Made by a program: the position numbers and the translations under genes
Origin: DATDRS01 sp035291605
GTDB taxonomy: Bacteria; Chloroflexota; Anaerolineae; Anaerolineales; UBA6663
NCBI GenBank assembly: GCA_035291605.1
Contig: DATDRS010000374.1
Span: forward strand, 1 to 8,244
Length of the DNA stretch: 8,244 nt
Direction: 5' to 3'
Shown: in pieces, positions 1-4,701 of the stretch
Layout: the number at the start of each line of letters is the position of its first letter
How positions within the stretch are numbered: the first letter of the stretch is position 1
The notes under the pieces: model-generated
Seen by the model: the letters and a program-made list of their open reading frames with translations, nothing else
What the model was told of the DNA's origin: nothing
Database searches by the model: none

Positions 1-176
1 ACCGCCTTCAGCAAATCGGCTTCGGCCTTCTTCTGGTTGTAGCCGCCGAGTGTGCGCTTTTCCAGCCAATCGGTGAGCGGCTTGAGGGCCGGGTCGGCCA
101 CGCCTTTTTCGGCGAGCTTGGTGAGGACGGTGACGAGCGCCGGGCCGAGGACGGCGGCGAGGGTGACGGGGTCCAT
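1..176 (-). CDS. Unrecognised protein, N-terminal part, cut by the left window edge
   Basis: An open frame starts at ATG 176 on the minus strand and continues without a stop to the left edge, giving about 58 residues. It begins MDPVTLAAVLGPALVTVLTK and continues with a hydrophilic, probably helical stretch that includes a DWLEK motif and KKAEAD near the edge. The first 20 residues are hydrophobic and could be an amphipathic helix or a weak membrane segment. Codon usage is GC-rich at third positions, like the neighbouring genes, which supports real coding. The Shine-Dalgarno is poor: only a weak AGG-type sequence lies upstream of 176. A TATTAT -10-like hexamer lies at 209-214 on the minus strand. 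I do not recognise the family. Short helical N-terminal modules of this kind can precede larger effector or NTPase proteins, but the rest of the gene is outside the window and no function is assigned. Confidence 0.7.
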   Translation of the reverse strand, partial: MDPVTLAAVLGPALVTVLTKLAEKGVADPALKPLTDWLEKRTLGGYNQKKAEADLLKA

Positions 177-208
177 AGATGCCAGCCTGCTACCTGACTA
201 TGGCGGAG

Positions 209-214
209 ATAATA
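209..214 (-). promoter_or_regulatory. Possible -10 element (TATTAT) of the left-edge gene
   Basis: The minus strand reads TATTAT at 214-209, which would put the start of transcription near 202 and give a leader of about 26 nt before ATG 176. No good -35 lies 17 nt upstream (TTCCCT at 237-232). The hexamer sits in an 11-bp stretch identical to the -10 region of the groES promoter (3170-3180), which raises its credibility. Confidence 0.35.
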
Positions 215-275
215 ACGCAGGAGTTCAGAAAAGGGAAAACGAAAACCGCCGCTCACGCGGCAAGGGGCAGCCGGC

Positions 276-296
276 CCGGATGGTGCTACAATCCGG
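276..296 (+). promoter_or_regulatory. Extended -10 promoter inside an inverted repeat, upstream of the small membrane gene
   Basis: TGCTACAAT at 284-292 fits an extended -10 element (TGnTACAAT), with transcription expected to start near 299, just before the ribosome binding site. It sits within an inverted repeat, CCGGAT (276-281) and ATCCGG (291-296), with a 9-nt centre. A protein bound there would cover the -10. No good -35 hexamer is visible, which is common for extended -10 promoters. Confidence 0.45.
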
Positions 297-315
297 CTGA
301 AAAAGGAAACCCTAT

Positions 316-507
316 ATGCTCCCTATTCCTCTCCTCGCCGAAGGACCCTTCAACTGGACCGGCCTGATCCTCACGCTGGTCGCGCTCGCCGTCGGCTGGA
401 CGATCCTGCGCTTCGTCCTGCGGCTGACGCTGAAGATCTTCGCCCTCGGCTGCACCGGGCTGTTGATCGTGGTGGGGGTTCTATTCGTCTTGCTCTACAA
501 CCAGTGA
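316..507 (+). CDS. Small membrane protein, unrecognised family, 63 aa
   Basis: A short open frame of 63 codons has a Shine-Dalgarno-like AAAGGAAA about 6-8 nt before the ATG and an extended -10 element just upstream. After a short N-terminus (MLPIPLLAEGPFNW) the product is almost wholly hydrophobic. One membrane segment spans roughly residues 15-35 and a second roughly 41-60, separated by a short basic turn (LRFVLRLTLK), and the protein ends YNQ. The basic turn between the segments suggests both termini lie outside the cytoplasm. No motif or catalytic residue is visible and I do not recognise the family. The gene is convergent with the PspC-domain gene, and their stop codons are separated only by a 12-bp hairpin. 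The promoter-like sequence, ribosome binding site and clean membrane topology together make it likely real despite its size. Confidence 0.6.
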   Translation: MLPIPLLAEGPFNWTGLILTLVALAVGWTILRFVLRLTLKIFALGCTGLLIVVGVLFVLLYNQ

Positions 508-515
508 AACGCTCC

Positions 516-550
516 CCTCTCCCGTTCAGCGCTTTCCCGAACGGGAGAGG
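516..550. terminator. Hairpin between two convergent genes, possible bidirectional terminator
   Basis: A perfect 12-bp inverted repeat has arms at 516-527 and 539-550 and an 11-nt loop. It fills most of the gap between the stop at 507 (plus) and the stop at 566 (minus). Neither side has a run of T, so it is not a classical intrinsic terminator. The right arm continues into a purine-rich GAGGGGGTGAGGG stretch. It may block read-through between the convergent genes or be a dispersed palindromic repeat. Confidence 0.45.
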
Positions 551-565
551 AGAGGGGGTGAGGGC

Positions 566-763
566 CTACGCCGACGGGATAATCAGCCACAGCAGCACGT
601 ACAGCATGATCCCCGGCACGCCGCCCGGCAGCAGGGCGATGAGGAAGGCCAGCCGGAACCAGAAGGCGCTGATCCCGAAAAACTCCTCCAGCCCGCCGCA
701 CACCCCGGCCACCATGCGATTCCGCCGCGAACGGCGCAGCCTGCGTGTCATCTCGTTAGTCAT
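566..763 (-). CDS. PspC-domain small membrane protein
   Basis: This 65-residue protein is essentially a single PspC domain. Residues 7-25 carry the basic stretch and family signature, with RNRMVAGVCGGLEEFFGI at about 14-31. A membrane segment follows at about 38-63 and contains the LLPGGVPGIMLYVLLWLIIP ending typical of the family. PspC proteins are inner-membrane sensors or regulators of the phage-shock and envelope-stress response; stand-alone single-domain versions are widespread and mostly uncharacterised. The start at ATG 763 is chosen because AGGAGG at 772-777 lies 8 nt upstream. The frame is open further upstream to 889, but that extension is low-complexity and lacks a ribosome binding site. 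The gene lies downstream of groEL on the same strand but is separated from it by a terminator and a structured spacer. No pspA or other psp gene is in view, so its partner is unknown. Confidence 0.9.
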   Translation of the reverse strand: MTNEMTRRLRRSRRNRMVAGVCGGLEEFFGISAFWFRLAFLIALLPGGVPGIMLYVLLWLIIPSA

Positions 764-900
764 GGTCAAAACCTCCTGAGCAGTTTGTTCACATGGATTT
801 CTACGCGGCAGCCCCGGTGCAAGTTGCGCCGTTCCTGCCATCTGGCTGACGCCTGGCGGATGGCGGGTATCCCATAGCGGACTGGTCATTATTCACCCAT

Positions 901-960
901 GCTCCTCGCGGGCCGTCCGCGCCCCATAGGGGTGCTTCGCGAAGGACGCGGACGGTGAGC
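901..960. repeat. Nested inverted repeat able to form a three-way junction
   Basis: The main stem pairs CCGTCCGCG (913-921) with CGCGGACGG (947-955), 9 bp with no mismatch. Inside it lie two further self-complementary units: CCCC-ATA-GGGG at 922-932 and the palindrome CTTCGCGAAG at 935-944. Outside it, GCTC (901-904) can pair with GAGC (957-960). As RNA this would be a compact three-way junction in the upstream region or leader of the PspC gene; as DNA it could extrude a cruciform. No known riboswitch core is recognised. Confidence 0.6.
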
Positions 961-1003
961 CAGCCAGAAGTGTGTCATCACCAAGCTGTCCGCCCACAAA
1001 GCA

Positions 1004-1031
1004 AAACGGCCCCTCGTTTGAGGAGCCGTTT
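1004..1031 (-). terminator. Intrinsic terminator after groEL
   Basis: Arms AAACGGCCCCTC (1004-1015) and GAGGAGCCGTTT (1020-1031) pair over 12 positions with one mismatch and a 4-nt loop. On the minus strand the hairpin ends in a short T run (TTTT). It lies 48-75 nt after the groEL stop, as expected for the end of the groES-groEL transcript. The plus strand also has T-rich sequence after the hairpin, so it may act in both directions. Confidence 0.75.
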
Positions 1032-1078
1032 CGTTTTCCTTGAGAGCGCCATGGGGCGCAGAATTTCGCGCCCGCGCG

Positions 1079-2719
1079 CTAGAAATCGCCGCCGCCCGGG
1101 GGCATGGGTGGGGCGGACCTTTCCTTCTCGGGCGCGTCGGTGATGAGCGCCTCGGTCGTCAGGATCATCGCGGCGATGGAGGCGGCGTTCTCCAGCGCCC
1201 CGCGCACGACCTTGACCGGGTCAATGATGCCGGCCTTGACCATGTCCACGTACTCGGCGGTCAGGACGTTGAAGCCAATGTTCTTGTTCTTCTCTTCCTT
1301 GGCCTTGCGGCGCACGCCTTCCATGATCACCGCGCCGTCCTGGCCCGCGTTCTGAGCGAGCTTGCGGATCGGGGCTTCGAGCGCCTTGCGCACGATCGCG
1401 AGGCCGATGGTCTCGTCCTCGCCGTCCATCTTCACCTTGTCCAGCGCGGACATGGCGTTGATGAAACAGATCTCGCCGCCGGGGACGATGCCTTCCTCGA
1501 TGGCCGCGCGGGTCGCGCTCAGCGCGTCCTCGACGCGGTGCTTCTTCTCTTTGAGCTCGGTCTCGGTCGCCGCGCCCACGCGGATCACCGCCACACCCCC
1601 GGAGAGCTTGGCCAGGCGCTCCTGCAGCTTCTCCTTGTCGTAATCGGAAGTGGACTTCTCAATCTCGACCTTGATCTCCTCGATGCGGCCCTTGATCGCC
1701 TTCTGGTTGCCCTTGCCCTCGATAATCGTCGTGTCGTCCTTGGTCGCCACGACCTTGCCCGCGCGGCCCAAATCGCTCACCGTGGTCGACTCGAGTTTCT
1801 TGCCCAGCTCTTCGGTGATGACCGTCCCGCCGGTCAGCACGGCGATGTCCTGCAGCATGGCCTTGCGGCGGTCGCCGAAGCCGGGGGCTTTGACGGCCAG
1901 CACGTTCAACATGCCGCGCAGCCTGTTCAGCACCAGCGTCGCCAGCGCCTCGCCGTCCACGTCCTCGGCGATGACCACCAGCTCGCGCTTGCCGATCTGC
2001 ACCAGCTTCTCTAGGACGGGCACGATATCGGCGGCGGCGGAAATCTTCTTGTCGTAGATCAGGATGTAGGGGTCGCTGATGACGGCTTCCATCGACTCGG
2101 GGGTGGTGATGAAGTAGGCGCTGATGTAGCCACGGTCGAACTGCATGCCCTCGACGTACTCCGTCTCGAACTGGAGGGACTTGGACTCTTCGACCGTGAT
2201 CACGCCGTCCTTGCCCACCTTGTCCATCACGTCCGCGATCAGGCTGCCGATCTCCGAATCGGCGGCGGAGTTGGTGGCCACGGAAGCGATCTCTTCCTTG
2301 GTGTCAATCTTCTGGGACATCTTGCGCAGGGCCTCGACCACCGCGTCGGTGGCTTGCTCGATGCCGTGCTTGATGAGCATGGGGTTGGAGCCGGCCGCCA
2401 GGCTCTTCAGGCCTTCGGTCACGATGGCGTGGGCCAGCACGGTGGAAGTGGTGGTGCCGTCGCCGGCGATGTCGTTCGTCTTGGTCGCGGCTTCCTTGAG
2501 GAGCTGGGCGCCCATGTTCTCATACGGGTCTTCCAGCTCGATCTCCTTCGCGACCGTCACGCCGTCGTGGGTGATGGTCGGCGCGCCGAATTTCTTGTCC
2601 AAGGCCACGTTGCGCCCTTTGGGGCCGAGGGTGGTGGCCACCGCATTGGCCAGGATGTCCACGCCGTTCTTCAGGCGGCGGCGGGCGTCTTCCGAGAAAA
2701 CGAGTTGTTTAGCAGCCAT
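1079..2719 (-). CDS. groEL: Chaperonin GroEL (60 kDa, Cpn60)
   Basis: The 546-residue product is a full-length group I chaperonin that folds proteins in the cytoplasm by ATP-driven encapsulation with GroES. The ATP site is intact: GPKGRN at 32-37, Asp52 in HDGVTVAKE, and GDGTTT at 86-91 with Asp87. The ATPase aspartate Asp398 is present in RVEDAL, so numbering matches the E. coli protein. Two features are odd. The family signature AAIEEGIVPGG is followed by Glu416 where glycine is normal. The C-terminus ends PPMPPGGGDF rather than in the usual long GGM-repeat tail. The ATG at 2719 is preceded by AAGGAG 9 nt upstream. groEL lies 35 nt after groES on the same strand and shares its promoter and CIRCE control. 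A terminator follows. Confidence 0.98.
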   Translation of the reverse strand: MAAKQLVFSEDARRRLKNGVDILANAVATTLGPKGRNVALDKKFGAPTITHDGVTVAKEIELEDPYENMGAQLLKEAATKTNDIAGDGTTTSTVLAHAIVTEGLKSLAAGSNPMLIKHGIEQATDAVVEALRKMSQKIDTKEEIASVATNSAADSEIGSLIADVMDKVGKDGVITVEESKSLQFETEYVEGMQFDRGYISAYFITTPESMEAVISDPYILIYDKKISAAADIVPVLEKLVQIGKRELVVIAEDVDGEALATLVLNRLRGMLNVLAVKAPGFGDRRKAMLQDIAVLTGGTVITEELGKKLESTTVSDLGRAGKVVATKDDTTIIEGKGNQKAIKGRIEEIKVEIEKSTSDYDKEKLQERLAKLSGGVAVIRVGAATETELKEKKHRVEDALSATRAAIEEGIVPGGEICFINAMSALDKVKMDGEDETIGLAIVRKALEAPIRKLAQNAGQDGAVIMEGVRRKAKEEKNKNIGFNVLTAEYVDMVKAGIIDPVKVVRGALENAASIAAMILTTEALITDAPEKERSAPPMPPGGGDF

Positions 2720-2754
2720 AGGTGATTACTCCTTATCTTGATGACCCCGCAGGG

Positions 2755-3072
2755 TTATTTGCTCTTCTTCTTGCTCTCTTCTTCCACGACCGCGAGCAAA
2801 TCGCTTTCTTTGAGGATGAGCAGTTTCTTGCCATCCACTTTGAACTCGGTGCCCGCATACTTGGCGAACAGCACAATATCGCCTTTCGTCACGTCCAGCG
2901 TCATGCGCTTGCCGCCCTCGTCGCGCGCGCCGGGGCCGACCGCGACGACGGTGCCCCTCTGGGGCTTTTCTTTGGCCGTTTCGGGCAGGATGATGCCGCC
3001 GGCGCTCACTTCTTCCTGCTCGATGGGCTCGACCACCACACGGTCGCCGAGGGGTTTGAGATTTAGTGTCAT
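2755..3072 (-). CDS. groES: Co-chaperonin GroES (10 kDa, Cpn10)
   Basis: The 105-residue product forms the heptameric lid that caps the GroEL cage in the cytoplasm. The N-terminus LKPLGDRVVVEPIE is the family signature. The mobile loop that binds GroEL lies at about 16-35 and contains SAGGIILPE. The KYAGTEFKVDGKKLLILKESDLLAVV segment is the canonical C-terminal part. The protein is somewhat longer than the usual 94-97 residues because of a charged tail, EEESKKKSK. The ATG at 3072 is supported by AGGAGG at 3081-3086, 8 nt upstream. It is the first gene of the groES-groEL operon, expressed from a TTGACA-N17-TATTAT promoter with a CIRCE operator in the start region, so heat-shock control by the HrcA repressor is expected. 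hrcA itself is not in the window. Confidence 0.98.
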   Translation of the reverse strand: MTLNLKPLGDRVVVEPIEQEEVSAGGIILPETAKEKPQRGTVVAVGPGARDEGGKRMTLDVTKGDIVLFAKYAGTEFKVDGKKLLILKESDLLAVVEEESKKKSK

Positions 3073-3131
3073 CGTATAGACCTCCTAAGATATAGGTTAA
3101 ACAGGGTTTGTTTTAGGTTACGTGATGAAAA

Positions 3132-3159
3132 GTTAGCACTCACGGGGGAGAGTGCTAAC
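3132..3159. promoter_or_regulatory. CIRCE operator (HrcA binding site) with an 8-nt spacer
   Basis: Perfect 10-bp arms GTTAGCACTC (3132-3141) and GAGTGCTAAC (3150-3159) match the CIRCE consensus TTAGCACTC / GAGTGCTAA exactly. The spacer (ACGGGGGA) is 8 nt where 9 is canonical. The site begins right after the expected transcription start of groES and ends about 60 nt before its ATG. It would repress groES-groEL by HrcA at normal temperature. Confidence 0.93.
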
Positions 3160-3169
3160 CTGTGCGTAT

Positions 3170-3198
3170 ATAATAACGCATGGTCTGGCTAATGTCAA
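3170..3198 (-). promoter_or_regulatory. groES-groEL promoter, sigma70/SigA type
   Basis: The minus strand reads TTGACA at 3198-3193, a 17-nt spacer, and TATTAT at 3175-3170. The -35 is a perfect consensus and the -10 has five of six matches. The predicted start is near 3163, immediately before the CIRCE element. This arrangement is typical of HrcA-controlled housekeeping promoters and argues against an alternative heat-shock sigma factor. Confidence 0.88.
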
Positions 3199-3205
3199 GA
3201 CTTTT

Positions 3206-3232
3206 TTAGCACTTTCTAAGCCAGACTGCTAT
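3206..3232. promoter_or_regulatory. Second, degenerate CIRCE-like site upstream of the -35
   Basis: TTAGCACTT (3206-3214) and GACTGCTAT (3224-3232) match the CIRCE arms at 8 of 9 and 7 of 9 positions, with the canonical 9-nt spacer between them. It lies on the far side of the groES -35 from the main CIRCE. The centres of the two sites are 73.5 bp apart, close to seven turns of DNA. It may be an auxiliary HrcA site or a decayed copy. Confidence 0.5.
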
Positions 3233-3261
3233 TCTTTGGAGAGAACCCCCGGCGGCAGGCT

Positions 3262-3284
3262 CTGGGGCAGGATTACTGCCCCAG
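3262..3284 (-). terminator. Perfect hairpin spanning the stop codon of the LCP gene
   Basis: CTGGGGCAG (3262-3270) and CTGCCCCAG (3276-3284) pair perfectly over 9 bp around a 5-nt loop, and the loop contains the TAA stop of the LCP gene (3275-3273). The 5' arm on the minus strand encodes the last three residues, LGQ. No T run follows, so it is not a classical terminator. It may protect the mRNA 3' end or limit read-through into the groES promoter about 65 nt further on. Confidence 0.5.
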
Positions 3285-4322
3285 AAACGCCGAGACTACA
3301 GGGGCAATCTCGTCCCGATTAGGGATGCTGACCCGTCCCCCGGTCGGGGTCGTCCAGGGGATCACCATCGTCCCATCAATGACTTGAGCCTTGATGTTCG
3401 AGCGGTCAATTTGCGGCCCGATGCAGGCCAGCGCGGCGATCTCCTGGGCCGACAGGTCGGTGTGCGCCAGGCTCCCCAGGACGCTGATCAGCGCCGGGAT
3501 TTGCGGCACCACCTCCGGGTTGATGAGTTTGTCGCGGATGGCAAGCAGTACGAGCTGCTGGCGCTGGATGCGGTGATAGTCGTCATCCTGGTGGCGGGTG
3601 CGGGCGTACCGCAGCGCGGCCTGCCCATCCATGTGCTGAAGCCCGGCCGGGATCTGCAGGACGAACGTGCTGCCCGTTCCGTCGTCGGCAGGATAATCCG
3701 GGTCGTAGATCGCTTCAGGCACGTCAATGTCAACGCCTCCCAGCGCGTCCACCCCCGCCTCAAACGCCCCGAAGTTCACCAGCACGTACCGGTCTACGCG
3801 GACGCCAAAGTTGAGGGCCATCGTATCTTTGAGTTGCGTCGGGCCGCCGCCGGGCACGGCGTAAATTTCGCCGTACAGAAAAGCCGTGTTGAGACGATCC
3901 TGGTAAATCCCCGTGCTTTCCAGATTGGGCAGCGGCACGTACAGGTCGCGCGGGAAAGAGAGCATGGAGGCCGACTTGGCCGTAAACCAGACGTGGATCA
4001 GGCTGATCGCGTCGGTGCGCGGCGCTCTGGAATAATCTGTGCTGCGGTCATCCACGCCCAGCAGCGCAATCGTCATTTGCTCCGGCCCGCCGCAGGCGCC
4101 CGGCACGGTGGGCAGCGGAATGGGCGTCGGCGTAGGCGGTTTGGGCTTGTTGGTCGGCGCGGGCGAGGGCAGGAGGACCACCGGCCCCGGCGGCGCTTCT
4201 TCTCCTCCAAGCGCTGCGCGCAGCCAGCCAGGCGAGGCCAGGCTGAAGACGCAGAAAGCCGCCGCCAGCAGCAAACAGCCGACGGCCAGGCCAATGACGA
4301 TGCTCAAGAATGTTCGACGCAT
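3273..4322 (-). CDS. LytR-CpsA-Psr (LCP) family protein, membrane anchored
   Basis: The 349-residue product has an N-terminal membrane segment (about 5-29), a Pro/Thr-rich linker (about 44-73), and an extracytoplasmic LCP domain from about 83. LCP enzymes transfer glycopolymers such as teichoic or capsular chains from polyprenyl-phosphate carriers to peptidoglycan. The conserved residues are present: GVDDR (89-93), PRTDAISLIHV with Arg102 and Asp104, SFPRD with Arg125 and Asp126, LNTAFLYG (144-151), the GAFEAGVDALGGVDIDVP core, and the signature from LQHMDGQAALRYARTRH through RIQRQQ with Arg241, Arg243, Arg251 and Arg254. The ATG at 4322 is preferred to TTG 4340 because AGGGAA at 4331-4336 lies 8 nt upstream. 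No C-terminal LytR_C domain is present. Its neighbours suggest a cell-envelope role; the polymer it attaches cannot be told from sequence. Confidence 0.94.
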   Translation of the reverse strand: MRRTFLSIVIGLAVGCLLLAAAFCVFSLASPGWLRAALGGEEAPPGPVVLLPSPAPTNKPKPPTPTPIPLPTVPGACGGPEQMTIALLGVDDRSTDYSRAPRTDAISLIHVWFTAKSASMLSFPRDLYVPLPNLESTGIYQDRLNTAFLYGEIYAVPGGGPTQLKDTMALNFGVRVDRYVLVNFGAFEAGVDALGGVDIDVPEAIYDPDYPADDGTGSTFVLQIPAGLQHMDGQAALRYARTRHQDDDYHRIQRQQLVLLAIRDKLINPEVVPQIPALISVLGSLAHTDLSAQEIAALACIGPQIDRSNIKAQVIDGTMVIPWTTPTGGRVSIPNRDEIAPVVSAFLGQ

Positions 4323-4339
4323 ACGGTGATTTCCCTGCA

Positions 4340-4345
4340 ATTATA
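4340..4345 (-). promoter_or_regulatory. Possible -10 (TATAAT) for the LCP gene
   Basis: The minus strand has a perfect TATAAT at 4345-4340, but no -35 at the right distance (TCAAAC at 4368-4363); an A7 tract lies in the spacer. Transcription from it would start near 4333, inside the Shine-Dalgarno, leaving a leader of about 12 nt. Either the message is nearly leaderless or the true promoter is further upstream. Confidence 0.35.
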
Positions 4346-4364
4346 ACCTGTTCTATTTTTTTGT

Positions 4365-4393
4365 TTGACGCTTCCGCCTGAATGGAATACAAT
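4365..4393 (+). promoter_or_regulatory. Promoter of the 66-aa membrane protein gene
   Basis: TTGACG (4365-4370), a 17-nt spacer, and TACAAT (4388-4393) each match the sigma70 consensus at five of six positions. The predicted start is near 4400, about 32 nt before ATG 4432. It diverges from the LCP gene across a 109-nt intergenic region. Confidence 0.75.
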
Positions 4394-4431
4394 TTGTCAC
4401 GTGGACATTATCGGTCTTGGGAGATTCTTCT

Positions 4432-4632
4432 ATGCAAACTAAACGCGTGATCGTGTTCGTCGTCTCATTGCTGGGCGCAGCGGCCATCTCCGCATTGATC
4501 ATCTTCGTCGGCTTCGGCACCACGCCCGAAAAGTTCGCCTACAGCAACGTGTTCATGATGTTCATTGCGTTCTTCTGCATCATCGGCATATGGCTCGACT
4601 ACTTCCTCGACGCCAAGATCCTCAAGGGCTGA
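4432..4632 (+). CDS. Small two-span membrane protein, unrecognised family, 66 aa
   Basis: The product has a basic start (MQTKR) and two hydrophobic segments at about 5-31 and 41-60. A polar loop (GTTPEKFAYSN) joins them, and the short tail is LDYFLDAKILKG. The basic N-terminus predicts cytoplasmic ends and an external loop. ATG 4432 is chosen over the in-frame TTG at 4417 because GGGAGA at 4419-4424 sits 7 nt before it and the upstream codons look like leader. The gene is a complete single transcription unit: consensus-like promoter at 4365-4393, ribosome binding site, and intrinsic terminator at 4663-4690. That is strong support for a real, probably well-expressed small gene. I do not recognise the family and no functional residues stand out. 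It lies between two envelope-protein genes but diverges from one and converges on the other, so co-function is not implied. Confidence 0.8.
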   Translation: MQTKRVIVFVVSLLGAAAISALIIFVGFGTTPEKFAYSNVFMMFIAFFCIIGIWLDYFLDAKILKG

Positions 4633-4662
4633 GGCGTCCCCTCAAGCCCATATGACGCCCAT

Positions 4663-4690
4663 AAGCCCCGGAGTGTTCCCGGGGCTTTTT
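4663..4690 (+). terminator. Intrinsic terminator of the 66-aa gene, possibly bidirectional
   Basis: AAGCCCCGG (4663-4671) and CCGGGGCTT (4679-4687) form a perfect 9-bp stem with a 7-nt loop, and the T run extends to 4690. It lies 30 nt after the stop at 4632. Read on the minus strand it follows the stop of the converging gene at 4702, but with only a short T run there. Confidence 0.9.
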
Positions 4691-4701
4691 CATCCCCCGG
4701 G

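Larger units (their letters stand above)
764..1078. other. 315-nt non-coding spacer between groEL and the PspC gene
   Basis: No credible gene lies here. From right to left on the minus strand it holds the groEL terminator (1004-1031), an inverted repeat that can form a three-way junction (901-960), and about 135 nt leading to the AGGAGG of the PspC gene. I found no convincing -35/-10 pair for the PspC gene. Confidence 0.6.

Noticed and set aside
764..889. N-terminal extension of the PspC protein to 889
   Set aside because: The extra residues are Pro/Gly-rich and unlike the family, and a strong AGGAGG is placed for ATG 763.
1040..2014. Long plus-strand open frame (324 codons) opposite groEL
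   Set aside because: It is the antisense shadow of groEL in GC-rich DNA, has His/Asp/Leu/Gly-heavy composition, and no ribosome binding site.
4323..4340. TTG start at 4340 for the LCP gene
   Set aside because: It would bury the Shine-Dalgarno (4331-4336) inside the coding region; ATG 4322 has correct spacing and gives a normal membrane-anchor N-terminus.
3384..4346. Long plus-strand open frame opposite the LCP gene
   Set aside because: The minus-strand LCP protein has all family motifs; the plus frame is an Arg/Ala/Val-rich shadow without a promoter or recognisable domain.
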